In this document: positions 7,055 to 16,405 of the stretch, in pieces
How positions within the stretch are numbered: position 1 is the first letter of the stretch
Layout: every line of letters starts with the position of its first letter
Source of the DNA: Nostoc sp. NMS9
Lineage (GTDB): Bacteria > Cyanobacteriota > Cyanobacteriia > Cyanobacteriales > Nostocaceae
Direction: 5' to 3'
DNA: 64,000 bases
NCBI RefSeq assembly: GCF_017114995.1
Contig: NZ_JABXKL010000009.1
Coordinates: 26,533-90,532 of the forward strand
The notes under the pieces: generated by a model
Database searches by the model: none
Told to the model about the DNA's origin: nothing
What the model saw: the letters and a program-made list of their open reading frames with translations, nothing else
Position numbers and translations under genes: made by a program

Positions 7055-8773
7055 ATGAAAAAATTTTTGAGATATCTGGGTCTAGGTTTTCTATCTACGT
7101 TCTTGACTGCTACTCCCGGATTGGGGGCTGAACGCATTAGCTTTTATTATCCTCCCTTCGGCGAATTTTCCTTATCGGTGAACTCGCTGGAAACCTTTGC
7201 TAAAGAAGGCAAAATCGATCAAGATTTTTCATTTTATGCTAGTCGTGCGACTCCCGAACAACTTGCTCAATTGCGGGATCTACTCCAGCAGCGCTTTAAT
7301 GTCACTCCTACACTAGTATCTCAAGTTACCTACTCACCGATAGGCGAGCAGTTGGTGCAACAATTGGGAAAATTACTTCTCACTGAGTCTCGAAAAAATG
7401 GCTTCTATGCCATACGTGCCTCTTTAATTTTGTCTGCTGCCGATCAACAAGAGGGTTTAACGGTTGTGAATTTACTGCGGAAATTTCCTAGCGATACTAT
7501 ACGGGTGAATTTCACAGAGGGGTTAAGGATAGTCGATGACTTGTCGCAATTGATTAAAAAAAAGGATGAAGTTTTTGCCTCTCTTCAAAAAGAAGCGATC
7601 GCTCAAGCAGCCACTTCCAAAATTGATTTCTCCCAAAAACCAGATTTGCGATCGCCAGGAAAATTCACCTGGCAGAAAAAAAGCCTGGAGTTAAATGACA
7701 TTTCTCGCTCACGCCGTCTACCTGTGGATATCTATCTGCCGTCAGCAGGTTCACAAAAAGCTGGAGAATTACTCTCGCCTCCCTTTCCCCTGATTGTAAT
7801 TTCTCACGGACTGGCCTCAGATCGCTCTACCTTTGTCTATCTGGCTGAACATCTAGCATCCTATGGTTTTGCCGTTGCTGTACTAGAACACCCTGGTAGT
7901 AATGCCGAACGCTTTCAACAATATTTTGCGGGTTTGGCAGGGCCGCCAGATGCAGCAGAATTTATCAACCGACCTTTGGATATCAAATATCTACTCAATG
8001 AACTCCAGCGTCTAGATAAATCCGATCCCACCCTCCAAGGAAAACTCAATTTTCAGCAAGTTGGGGCGATCGGTCAGTCTTTTGGTGGTTATACTGTTTT
8101 GACTTTAGCAGGAGCAAATATTAACTTTAGCCAACTGAGGCAAGATTGCAATCCCGATAATTCATCCTTTAATTTGTCGCTGTTTTTGCAGTGTCAAGCA
8201 AACGATTTACCTCCAAAGAATTACGAACTCAAAGACGATCGCATCAAGGCCATCATTGCAATTAATCCCATTGACAGCTCAGTTTTGGGTCAGGGGGGAA
8301 TCAGTCAAATTAAAATTCCCGTCATGCTGGTTGCAGGTAGTCAAGATGTTTTTGCACCACCCGTATTTGAGCAAATTCGCCCCTTTACCTGGCTTTCTGA
8401 CTCCAATAAGTACCTAGCTTTGATTGAAAATGCCACCCACTTTTCAGCGATCGCCGAACCTACTCCTCAAAACGATGTCTTACCTGTGCCACCTGCCTTG
8501 CTGGGCCCCCCCGATCGTGCTGCTGTTTATTCCTATCTCAACGCCCTCAGCGTCGCTTTTTTAGAAACCCATCTCCTTAACCGCCCTGAATATCGTTCCT
8601 ATTTGCAGCCTTCTTATGCCACTTTTATCAGCAAAGAGCCGCTTAATCTCAGTATTTTACAGTCGTTGTCGGTAGCTCAGTTCAATCAAGTTTGGAGTGG
8701 GTCAACTCCCCAGTCCAGCAAACCATCAAATCCTCAACCTATTCCTACCCCTTATCAACCTTTGAGGCAATGA
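7055..8773 (+). CDS. Exported alpha/beta hydrolase with N-terminal DUF1400
   Basis: 572 residues. Residues 1-25 form a signal peptide ending near GLGA. Residues ~25-165 match DUF1400, the cyanobacterial domain found ahead of such hydrolases. Residues ~210-520 are an alpha/beta-hydrolase fold related to platelet-activating-factor acetylhydrolase and dienelactone hydrolase. The oxyanion-region motif is VISHGLASDRSTF, the nucleophile elbow GQSFGGYT near residue 340 (Ser), and a histidine follows in ENATHFSAI. The tail is Pro/Ser-rich. Substrate unknown. Members are often called lipases, which I would not assume. Confidence 0.88.
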   Translation: MKKFLRYLGLGFLSTFLTATPGLGAERISFYYPPFGEFSLSVNSLETFAKEGKIDQDFSFYASRATPEQLAQLRDLLQQRFNVTPTLVSQVTYSPIGEQLVQQLGKLLLTESRKNGFYAIRASLILSAADQQEGLTVVNLLRKFPSDTIRVNFTEGLRIVDDLSQLIKKKDEVFASLQKEAIAQAATSKIDFSQKPDLRSPGKFTWQKKSLELNDISRSRRLPVDIYLPSAGSQKAGELLSPPFPLIVISHGLASDRSTFVYLAEHLASYGFAVAVLEHPGSNAERFQQYFAGLAGPPDAAEFINRPLDIKYLLNELQRLDKSDPTLQGKLNFQQVGAIGQSFGGYTVLTLAGANINFSQLRQDCNPDNSSFNLSLFLQCQANDLPPKNYELKDDRIKAIIAINPIDSSVLGQGGISQIKIPVMLVAGSQDVFAPPVFEQIRPFTWLSDSNKYLALIENATHFSAIAEPTPQNDVLPVPPALLGPPDRAAVYSYLNALSVAFLETHLLNRPEYRSYLQPSYATFISKEPLNLSILQSLSVAQFNQVWSGSTPQSSKPSNPQPIPTPYQPLRQ

Positions 8774-9126
8774 AACAGCCCTGTTGCTTTTGCAGGGGGG
8801 TTGGAGGGATCAAAAACCTGTGGTGCAACTCTCAAATACTTGTGTCTACACACAAGCGATGCTTTGGGGGGACGGCTCAGACATTGAGATCAAAAGTGCG
8901 ATGCCTGCTCTGGGCTAAAGAACGAAACCCAACATTTTGCTTGCTTTCTTGGGTAACGCTTACGCTCAACCCAACCTACGAATATTTTTAACCGAGCAGT
9001 ATTGATATCCATCCTTGCTGCGAGTAAGTCGATTTAACTGTGGGGTAATAATTAATAATTACGTAAATGTACGGAGTGCAGTTTTCGGCGGAATCATTAA
9101 TTAGAAATCATATTGACTTACAGTTC

Positions 9127-9159
9127 AGATCCCCGACTTCTCTAATAAATCGGGGATCT
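9127..9159. repeat. Dispersed palindromic repeat (family A), copy 2
   Basis: AGATCCCCGACTTCT paired with the inverse TCGGGGATCT. Same family as 3125-3158 and 62781-62813. Confidence 0.8.
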
Positions 9160-9849
9160 TATTGTTCGAGAATGATTGAAGTTTGCTATAGACGAGGCAA
9201 GTCTCAAGCATTACTTTGATGAACTCAAAGCTAAACCTAAACAAATTACTATTTATCCTAAAGTTTTGACAGATAATTTCAGACAAATATCTAGCCTTTT
9301 TTGATTGTTTTCAATAAATAAAAGTCATCAACCTTAATTTTCAATAAAACAGTAAATATACTGTTGCAATTATATGAGTTAGTTGAGACTTCTAACTATT
9401 GCAACCATCAGCCAAAATGCTATATGTCTTTTTTGTTTCTAAACCATGAATTAGATATCACAATTTCCTAAAACAGGGCTATTTGTCAGGAAAATGAGAT
9501 ATTTATACTGAGGGATTCATAAAAACTTATTTAATAAAATCTTTTGTATATATATACTTGTCGTTAAGAAGTATTAAGAAATCCTTATTAAAGAATATTG
9601 CAATAGCTTGATTTAATTGCTAACGTGTGTATGAAAGCGATGCTGATGAACGCTCGGATCTAGGAGAAATAAAATCTATGAGCTATACCCATTCAGCCAA
9701 GTGTGTTAGGCTTTGACGGGTTCAAAACGAGAAATTTCTGCCTCATATAGACAACTATGAGGGATTGCAGATTAACCAAGAAATATCTTGTTGCTAAAGG
9801 CTTAGTTTCAATTTGATTTCAATTGTGATTGATTATTTGTCTTACTTTG

Positions 9850-9888
9850 TGCCGACAAGCAAGTAGCTCTTGCTTGTGTGTATCGGCA
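9850..9888. other. Inverted repeat in the leader of the SDR gene
   Basis: TGCCGA ... CAAGCAAG and CTTGCTTG ... TCGGCA form an interrupted stem, 46 bases before the ATG at 9934. The track ORF starting at 9829 translates through it. No T tract. May be a leader structure or a repeat. Confidence 0.4.
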
Positions 9889-9933
9889 ATTACGAAGAGT
9901 TTGGTAAGACTTAAATTTTGGAGAATAGAACTA

Positions 9934-10755
9934 ATGGAGATTCAAGGTAAAGTTGCCCTAATTACAGGGGCTTCGCGTGGAATTGGACGAGCGATCGCTC
10001 TCGAATTAGCGCAACAAGGCATCAAACGGATGATATTGGTAGCACGCGATCGCCGCAAGTTATTGGAGGTAGCCAACGAAATCGAAGCTATGGGTACAGA
10101 AGCTGCGATCGTGGCCTTAGATTTGACTCAAACAATTGAAGTAAATATCGCTGTTGCCCAACTATGGCGCAATTACGGACAGATTCACCTGCTGGTTAAT
10201 TGTGCGGGAGTCGCATACCAAAGCTCATTTTTGCAATCAAAAATGCCCCAAGTTCAAGAAGAACTCTCTGTGAACTTGTTAGGAATGTACAACCTCACTA
10301 GTTTGATTGCTCGACGCATGGCCAGCCAAAGACAAGGGACAATTGTCAATGTATCGAGCCTGATGGGGAAAGTTGCAGCACCAACGATGGCGACATACTC
10401 AGCAACCAAGTTTGCCATCTTAGGATTTACCCAAGCCTTGCGCCAAGAACTAGCCGAACACAATATCCGCGTCATTGCATTATTGCCTTCCCTGACAGAC
10501 ACAGACATGGTGCGCGACTTAAAATTATTTCGCTGGGTGATCCCCATGACTCCCCAGCAAGTGGCTAAAGCCCTCGTCACCGGAATGCAAAATGATTCAT
10601 CAGAAATTTTAGTCGGATGGCAAAGTCATTTAGCCGTGTTGTGTCAACGCCTCGCCCCTTGGTTGTTAGAGCTAATTTTACGAATAGCGACACCGCCAGC
10701 ACCAAGCAGACAACGGCTGATTGAAAAACTTATCCCTTCGCGTAGCGTCTCGTAG
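9934..10755 (+). CDS. Short-chain dehydrogenase/reductase (classical SDR)
   Basis: I start at ATG 9934 (273 residues; GGAG upstream) because MEIQGKVALITGASRGIGRA is the normal SDR beginning; the track's 35 extra residues come from a leader hairpin. Visible motifs are TGASRGIG (dinucleotide binding), NCAG, the catalytic serine in NVSSLMGK and the YSATK catalytic Tyr/Lys. A 3-oxoacyl-ACP reductase-like or general oxidoreductase role is likely; the substrate cannot be told. The last residues (PSRSVS) and the stop codon are encoded by a short dispersed repeat that runs to 10760. Confidence 0.9.
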   Translation: MEIQGKVALITGASRGIGRAIALELAQQGIKRMILVARDRRKLLEVANEIEAMGTEAAIVALDLTQTIEVNIAVAQLWRNYGQIHLLVNCAGVAYQSSFLQSKMPQVQEELSVNLLGMYNLTSLIARRMASQRQGTIVNVSSLMGKVAAPTMATYSATKFAILGFTQALRQELAEHNIRVIALLPSLTDTDMVRDLKLFRWVIPMTPQQVAKALVTGMQNDSSEILVGWQSHLAVLCQRLAPWLLELILRIATPPAPSRQRLIEKLIPSRSVS

Positions 10756-10760
10756 AGAAG
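10736..10760. repeat. Dispersed short repeat gcgtagcgtctcgtagagaa (family C) at the SDR stop
   Basis: The same 21-base core recurs at 18664-18684, and related forms at 33153-33252 and 60301-60380. Here it forms the last codons and stop of the SDR gene. Confidence 0.75.
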
Positions 10761-10786
10761 GGGAGACGCCAAGCGCGATCGCTGAC

Positions 10787-12025
10787 TCAACACTCCTGAA
10801 CAAACTTGCCCGAAATCTTCAGTCGTTTGGCTTTACCCTTGTGCAACAAAGTAACGCTCACAGTGCCAAGAAATGCTAATAAGCTGAAAGTAGAAGTAGA
10901 TTCAGGAACAGACTTGGGATTCTCTATTTTGATAACTTGTCCTTGTCCTGGGCGATCGCCTCGGTTTGTCACGTAGATAGCATTATCAGCACCAATAGTC
11001 AAAGCAGTAGGAGACTCTAATCCATTGCCACTAAGAATAGTTGTGCGAGTTCCATCGCTGGCTATTTTAATTACAGAACCATCTAGATTACCTTTCCAGA
11101 GGGACTGATTAGCGTACTGCAAAGCATATAAATTACCCTCAGTATCAAAATCTAAGTCAGTAAGTTGGGTAAAGCCATCGGTATAAACTGTTGGTTTATC
11201 ATCAGCACCAACTCGATAGATTTTTGCTTCACCTTCTGGAAAAGGAAAACCAGTTAATTGACTAATATAATAAGCGCCATCTGGGCCTTTGGCGATATTT
11301 GTGGGTACTGCTTGGATTTCAAATGGCGATGACGATGCGCCAGAGGGAAAAACTGGATTAGTTAATGTCTGGCGGGGAATTGTGGCGATCGCCTTTAAAT
11401 TACTTCCATCAATACCTACGCTGAGTAACTCATTAGCACCAGTATCAACTGCAACAATATTATTTCCATCTAAAAGAAGAGAGAAGGGATTGCTAATTAG
11501 ATCGCCTCGATCGGGATTATTTGCAAGTTCATAATTAGCTAAATCAGCCACACTAGTCCAAGAATTTGTATTGAAATTAGCAGTGATGATTTTTCCTAAG
11601 TCAGTGTTACCTAATGTAGCGCGAAATGTGGGATCAGAAGCATACCCAATTGCAATATAAGGCTTGCCAGTAGCATCAAATTTGATATCATGAGGCCCAG
11701 CAGTATCAGTACCATCTGGTAATGCCAAAGAAGGAAGTCCTGTAAGTATACGCTCTTGTGTACCATTTCCAATTTTTGTCACTGCACCAGTTGTGCCATA
11801 ACATAAAGATTGACCTGCGGCACTCGGTGAAGGAACACAAGCTCCACTTCCGCCTGTTCCTGCCTCTGTGACGTAGAGACTGCCGTCAGGGCCAAAAGTT
11901 AGACCCCGTGGACTATTAAGATCGTCGGCAATTACTGAAAATGATGCCGCTTCTGCTGCTTTCATTCCCGAGAAAGCAGCAATACAAACACTCAAAAATG
12001 TAATTCCAAATTGCTTTAGTTTCAT
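10787..12025 (-). CDS. ScyD/ScyE-family protein with PEP-CTERM-like tail
   Basis: 412 residues from ATG 12025, which has a strong AGGAGG just upstream; the track start at 12064 adds 13 residues without support. A signal peptide (ending near KAAEAA) leads into a beta-propeller of NHL/ScyD type (LNSPRGLTFGPDGSLYVTEA, later LTIGADNAIYVTN). The C-terminus has VPESTSTFSLLAFLGTVSV followed by a basic tail, like a PEP-CTERM sorting signal with Ser in place of the usual Pro. ScyD and ScyE take part in scytonemin formation, but no other scytonemin genes are in this window, so the role here is open. Confidence 0.85.
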   Translation of the reverse strand: MKLKQFGITFLSVCIAAFSGMKAAEAASFSVIADDLNSPRGLTFGPDGSLYVTEAGTGGSGACVPSPSAAGQSLCYGTTGAVTKIGNGTQERILTGLPSLALPDGTDTAGPHDIKFDATGKPYIAIGYASDPTFRATLGNTDLGKIITANFNTNSWTSVADLANYELANNPDRGDLISNPFSLLLDGNNIVAVDTGANELLSVGIDGSNLKAIATIPRQTLTNPVFPSGASSSPFEIQAVPTNIAKGPDGAYYISQLTGFPFPEGEAKIYRVGADDKPTVYTDGFTQLTDLDFDTEGNLYALQYANQSLWKGNLDGSVIKIASDGTRTTILSGNGLESPTALTIGADNAIYVTNRGDRPGQGQVIKIENPKSVPESTSTFSLLAFLGTVSVTLLHKGKAKRLKISGKFVQEC

Positions 12026-12461
12026 TAGACTCCTCCTAAAATTAAATTTGCGTAAAGCATACAATAGAAAATTTTATCTTGATAAATACTAATATTTACT
12101 GTGTATACTTTCTGTGGATTTTACAGCTTATTTAAAAGAGGGAAACAGATTCAAACCCAGAAACCCAGATGAAATCTGAATTTCTTAATTTCGAGTTGTA
12201 TCATACCATTTCCAAAAATCTTTGCAACATAATGAATCGGCTGTAGGGGCATACAGATGTACAGCTATAGCAACAAAATTAAATAGGATTGCTGTATATT
12301 TTCCAACATTTTTTATATAAGTGTGATATCCAAACTGTTGAATTACACAGATATTGTGGGACTACAAGGCGATCGCAGTTTGCATCAATAGATAAAGTTG
12401 TAGATCAGAAATTGCTGTGGGATCGCATAATTAGACATACCTTGTTTCGGAGCAATCAGAA
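12026..12461. other. 436-base divergent intergenic region
   Basis: Lies between the oppositely oriented ScyD/E-like and GH57 genes and must hold both promoters. AT-rich; it contains a GTAGGGGCATACAGATGTAC segment that resembles the hairpin core of the MITE family near 22.5 and 25.0 kb. No gene seen. Confidence 0.5.
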
Positions 12462-13958
12462 ATGCTTTCCTTCCCTACAACCCTGACTCCTTTGCCCGAA
12501 ATCATTGATGGCTTGCCGAATATTTCTGGTTGGGAAACAGAGGTTCTCTCTGTGGTTAACCACGAGCAATCAGTATTTTTACCAACAACGAATATCCGTT
12601 TAGAAGACGTAAATGCTGTGTTTGCGATCGCTTTACACATGCACCAGCCAACTATACCTGCTGGAAATGGCGGTACACTCATCAGCAATCTGCAATATAT
12701 GTTTGAACATCCCAACGAAGGGGATAACCACAACGCAGATCCTTTTGCCCATTGTTACAGCCGCATGGGTGACTTGATCCCCGAACTTGTAAATCAAGGT
12801 TGCAATCCGCGTGTGATGTTGGATTACTCTGGTAATCTTCTGTGGGGACTGCGGCAAATGGGACGCGGTGATGTTCTCGATAACCTTAAACGGATTACTT
12901 GCGATCGCACCTACCAACCTTATGTAGAATGGCTGGGTACAATGTGGGGCCATGCAGTTATTCCTTCCACACCCATAGCAGATATTAAATTGCATATCGT
13001 TGCATGGCAACATCACTTTGCGGCAATTTTTGGCTGGGAAGCACTAGCGCGAGTGAAAGGATTTTCGCCCCCAGAAATGCATCTACCAAATCATCCTGAT
13101 GCTCTCTTTGAATTTGTGAAAGCGCTAAAAGAATGTGGATATCGCTGGTTACTTGTTCAAGAACATTCTGTAGAAACTCTTACTGGTCAATCTCTCACTA
13201 ATAAACATTTACCACATCGTCTAATTGCCCGTAATTCTCAAGGCGAAACAATTAGTATCACAGCTTTAATTAAAACCCAAGGTTCCGATACTAAATTAGT
13301 TGCTCAGATGCAGCCTTATTATGAAGCGAAAACATTATCCAAACAACAAATTGGTAGTGTATTTGTGCCACCAATAGTTAGCCAAATTGGTGATGGTGAA
13401 AATGGCGGCGTGATGATGAATGAATTTCCTAGCGCTTTTAAACAAGCTTGGGGGGATATGGTAAATAATGGGGGAGGAAAATCAGGTGTAGTTGGGATGT
13501 GTGGTACAGAATATTTAGAATTAATCGAAGCTGCTGGATGCAAACCTGAAGATTATCCAACTTGTCAGCCAGTGGGACAACATCAGATTTGGGAGCGCAT
13601 TTCACCAGATAATATTCAACCACAAGCTGTAGAGAATGCCATTCAAGAATTAAAGCAAACAAACTCTAATTTTCATCTGGATGGAGCCTCATGGACAAAT
13701 CATATCAGTTGGGTAAAAGGATATGAAAATGTGTTGTCTCCCATGTATCAATTAAGCAGCTTATTTCATCAAAAGATCGATCCCTTACTGCAAACTGACT
13801 CAGCAGAACCGATTACTAGACAATCTCAATACCGTAATGTTCTTCTACATAATCTTTTGCTGCAAACTAGTTGTTTTCGTTATTGGGGACAAGGTGCTTG
13901 GACTGATCACGCACGGGAAATTTACCAACGTGGCGAAAATTTATTGCAGATGAATTGA
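12462..13958 (+). CDS. Glycoside hydrolase family 57 protein
   Basis: 498 residues. The family 57 signature region 1 is clear (ALHMHQPTIPAG). The fold is the alpha-amylase/4-alpha-glucanotransferase type (beta/alpha)7 barrel, and cyanobacterial members act on alpha-glucans such as glycogen. The N-terminus (LPEIIDGLPNISGWETEVLS) is typical for the cyanobacterial subgroup. No signal peptide, so it should be cytosolic. Exact activity (amylase, branching or transferase) cannot be decided here. It stands alone, divergent from the ScyD/E-like gene. Confidence 0.88.
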   Translation: MLSFPTTLTPLPEIIDGLPNISGWETEVLSVVNHEQSVFLPTTNIRLEDVNAVFAIALHMHQPTIPAGNGGTLISNLQYMFEHPNEGDNHNADPFAHCYSRMGDLIPELVNQGCNPRVMLDYSGNLLWGLRQMGRGDVLDNLKRITCDRTYQPYVEWLGTMWGHAVIPSTPIADIKLHIVAWQHHFAAIFGWEALARVKGFSPPEMHLPNHPDALFEFVKALKECGYRWLLVQEHSVETLTGQSLTNKHLPHRLIARNSQGETISITALIKTQGSDTKLVAQMQPYYEAKTLSKQQIGSVFVPPIVSQIGDGENGGVMMNEFPSAFKQAWGDMVNNGGGKSGVVGMCGTEYLELIEAAGCKPEDYPTCQPVGQHQIWERISPDNIQPQAVENAIQELKQTNSNFHLDGASWTNHISWVKGYENVLSPMYQLSSLFHQKIDPLLQTDSAEPITRQSQYRNVLLHNLLLQTSCFRYWGQGAWTDHAREIYQRGENLLQMN

Positions 13959-14097
13959 ACTGGAGGCTGAAACGGATATGGATGGTTAGACTTGCATTCT
14001 CCCTAAACTTCCTTAAAAATTAGTGAATTCAACCTCCTTACAAAAGGGGGTTGTGTCATTAATACCTTGCGTATTGATTTCTAAATAGGCAGTATAA

Positions 14098-14682
14098 ATG
14101 AAAAATCTTTATGAGATTTTAGAAATGATTAGACCAAGACCAGCAATGTATTTAGGACAGCGTTCCTTAACTGCGTTAGATGGCTTTATTGGTGGCTATT
14201 CTTTTGCTCTGGGGGAAAATGGGATCTTTTATGGAGAAGAGACACCTCCTTTTACACAGTTCAACGACTGGGTAGCTCGATATTATAAATGGTACGAATC
14301 AACAGCAGGATGGAAAAATATTATTCTCCGAGAAGTTGGAGACGAAGCAAAAGCATGTGATGTATTCTTTGAACTCCTTGAATTATTTAAGCAACGGTTT
14401 CCTGTTGTCAAGCATCGTGTTTTCTTAAATCAAAACCATAAATCTACTGGAGCTATATATCGACGTATATGTATAGATGGGATATACAAAGACTTAGATC
14501 CACCTAAAGAAATTAGAATTGTGCAATATACAACCGATTCTGGCTTTTACCGTTTCGATGTATCACAAGCGGGAGAAATTTCAGAAATTGGCTATTTTGA
14601 GACAGAAAAGTTAGCTATGGAAGAAGTTAAGAGAGAGTTTGAAGTTTCTTTAGATGAGTGGGAAACCTTAAATACTATCTAA
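14098..14682 (+). CDS. Conserved hypothetical protein of the PAMYLG type
   Basis: 194 residues, soluble, no signal peptide. It starts MKNLYEILEMIRPRPAMYLG, a beginning I recognise from a group of bacterial hypothetical proteins often found as single genes, but no function is known to me. It is rich in aromatic residues (WVARYYKWYE) and ends in an acidic helix. AT content is higher than in neighbouring housekeeping genes. It follows the GH57 gene after 139 bases on the same strand. An immunity-protein role is conceivable from the overall style, but nothing here proves it. Confidence 0.65.
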   Translation: MKNLYEILEMIRPRPAMYLGQRSLTALDGFIGGYSFALGENGIFYGEETPPFTQFNDWVARYYKWYESTAGWKNIILREVGDEAKACDVFFELLELFKQRFPVVKHRVFLNQNHKSTGAIYRRICIDGIYKDLDPPKEIRIVQYTTDSGFYRFDVSQAGEISEIGYFETEKLAMEEVKREFEVSLDEWETLNTI

Positions 14683-14806
14683 GTATCTTAAAGTTATAAA
14701 ACACTAACTTCAACACGATCTCATGCTGATTTCAGAATCAGTATTTGAGCAATTATTTATTTGAAAAAATTGTTAATATATGGGTCATTTTCCTCAATAT
14801 ATCTTC

Positions 14807-16186
14807 TTACACGAGAGGTAACAATATTTCAAATTTTGTACCTATATCAATCTGTGAATGAAAATTCAATTTCCCGCCATGTCTGACGGTGATAATTCGA
14901 TAACTTACCGCTAAACTAGTATTTTTACCATTCTTTGTTTCCAGAGAAAAAGACTCCATAATTTGCTGTTGTAATTCTTCAGACATTCCAGAGCCATTGT
15001 CAGCAATGCGAATTAAAACCCAGCGAGAATCTGGTGCATCTGGGTTGCTTGCTTCTTGTGATATAACTTCTGTGGTAATCTCAATTCGGGGTTTTTGAAC
15101 AGTCTTTGTCTCTTCTAAATGTAACTGCTGTCGCACTGCTTCATTGAGTAAAGTATCCACAACTTCACTTAAAATATTCATCAAAACCTGGTTTAATTGC
15201 CCCATAAAGCAATACACTGGGGGTAATTGACCGTAGTATTTGACGATTTCAATTTCTCCTTGAAGACGACTATTAATTAATAAAATGATGCTATCTATAC
15301 AGGCGTGCAAATCTACTGGCTTGGGAAAAAGTTCATCAATATGACAAAAATTTTGCAAGCTAGTAACGAGTTTTTTTAATCTTTCCGCACCCGTGCGAAT
15401 ACTAGCAAGCGATCGCGACAGATCTTGCTCTAAAAAATCAAACTCAATCTCTTCTTTAATCTGATTAATTGCCTGAGAAACTGATGGTAACTCTTGATCG
15501 TAAGCCGCTATGAGTTTGAGTAAATCTTGACTGTAATTTGAAACATAAATGATGTTACCCCAAATAAAACCCACTGGGTCTAAAATTTCGTGGGCTACGC
15601 CGTCTACCAAACGCCCTAAATTTGCCATTTTATCATTTTGAATCATTTGGGCTTGACTGCGTTCATATCGGATCAGATTGTCGATTCCCCGAATTTGCCA
15701 AGAAATAATATTCAATTCTTGGACATCTAACAATCTATAAGCACCAGATTCAGTTTGTACGACAATTGGTTCTGCTAATAATTCTGGCGATCGCTTTAAG
15801 CTAAGTTGCATTGTTGTTAAAATCGATGTTGTATCAGTAACAATCAACATCGATGTCCGCACATAGCTGTAAAGAACAGCTAATGGTTGCTGAACAAATA
15901 ACTCTTGTCCAAATGGACGAATCAAAAATTCCAGTAGTCGCCGCCGCGAAATCATCCCAATAAACTGTCCCTGTTCTACCAAAATTACTCCTGGTAGCAA
16001 GGGGTATTTTTCCAAAAAACTAGCCACTTCCATACCAGTGTGGCTGATTTCCACCGGGAAGTTATACATTGGTAGTTCTTGGAGGGTTGAATCTAAACCA
16101 AGATCGCGATCGCTACCCTTAGATAAAAATGGCGGTGAGATTTGGCAACTGAATTCTTCTGGCACTAGACACCCTGATTTTTTCAA
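14807..16186 (-). CDS. CBS-like domain histidine-kinase-family protein with degenerate ATP site
   Basis: 459 residues. Residues ~40-170 resemble a CBS-type sensory pair (GVILVEQGQFIGMISRRRLL). A coiled linker leads to an H-box at ~195-215 (MANLGRLVDGVAHEILDPVG) with the phospho-acceptor His present. The catalytic domain is abnormal. The N-box reads NQVLMNILSEVVDTLL, with the key Asn of the usual NILSNA replaced by Glu. The G1 box (ADNGSGM) is kept, but the G2 region reads KNTSLAVSYRII instead of GTGLGLSIS. ATP binding is therefore doubtful; it may be a pseudokinase or scaffold. No response regulator is adjacent. Confidence 0.85.
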   Translation of the reverse strand: MKKSGCLVPEEFSCQISPPFLSKGSDRDLGLDSTLQELPMYNFPVEISHTGMEVASFLEKYPLLPGVILVEQGQFIGMISRRRLLEFLIRPFGQELFVQQPLAVLYSYVRTSMLIVTDTTSILTTMQLSLKRSPELLAEPIVVQTESGAYRLLDVQELNIISWQIRGIDNLIRYERSQAQMIQNDKMANLGRLVDGVAHEILDPVGFIWGNIIYVSNYSQDLLKLIAAYDQELPSVSQAINQIKEEIEFDFLEQDLSRSLASIRTGAERLKKLVTSLQNFCHIDELFPKPVDLHACIDSIILLINSRLQGEIEIVKYYGQLPPVYCFMGQLNQVLMNILSEVVDTLLNEAVRQQLHLEETKTVQKPRIEITTEVISQEASNPDAPDSRWVLIRIADNGSGMSEELQQQIMESFSLETKNGKNTSLAVSYRIITVRHGGKLNFHSQIDIGTKFEILLPLV

Positions 16187-16405
16187 AGACAGGTAAACAA
16201 TAAGTTAATATTTTACATTCTGCCACCCTCAAAATCCGGTTTTAGTTTAGGTATCTAATAAAACTAGTGGTCTATCAAGCTGAAAATCCTTCTCAGGCGA
16301 CTGGAAGTAATTGGCGTGCAATTTATAATCTGGGTGGAGAATATTTAGAAAGCGATCGCAAGCTAAACTAAAAATAATCTTTACGAAGCGTGCAAAGGTA
16401 GCGTT

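Larger units (their letters stand above)
8774..9933. other. 1.16-kb intergenic region rich in repeats
   Basis: No convincing gene. It holds a cyanobacterial dispersed repeat near 8925-8990 (AACGAAACCCAACATTTTGC ... CAACCCAACCTACG), a family A hairpin at 9127-9159, AT-rich sequence with ATATATATAC runs, and an inverted repeat at 9850-9888 just before the SDR gene. The 8692-8991 ORF of the track lies in the repeat and overlaps the hydrolase. Confidence 0.6.

Noticed and set aside
8692-8991. 99-aa plus-strand ORF after the hydrolase
   Set aside because: Overlaps the hydrolase end and runs through a known dispersed repeat.
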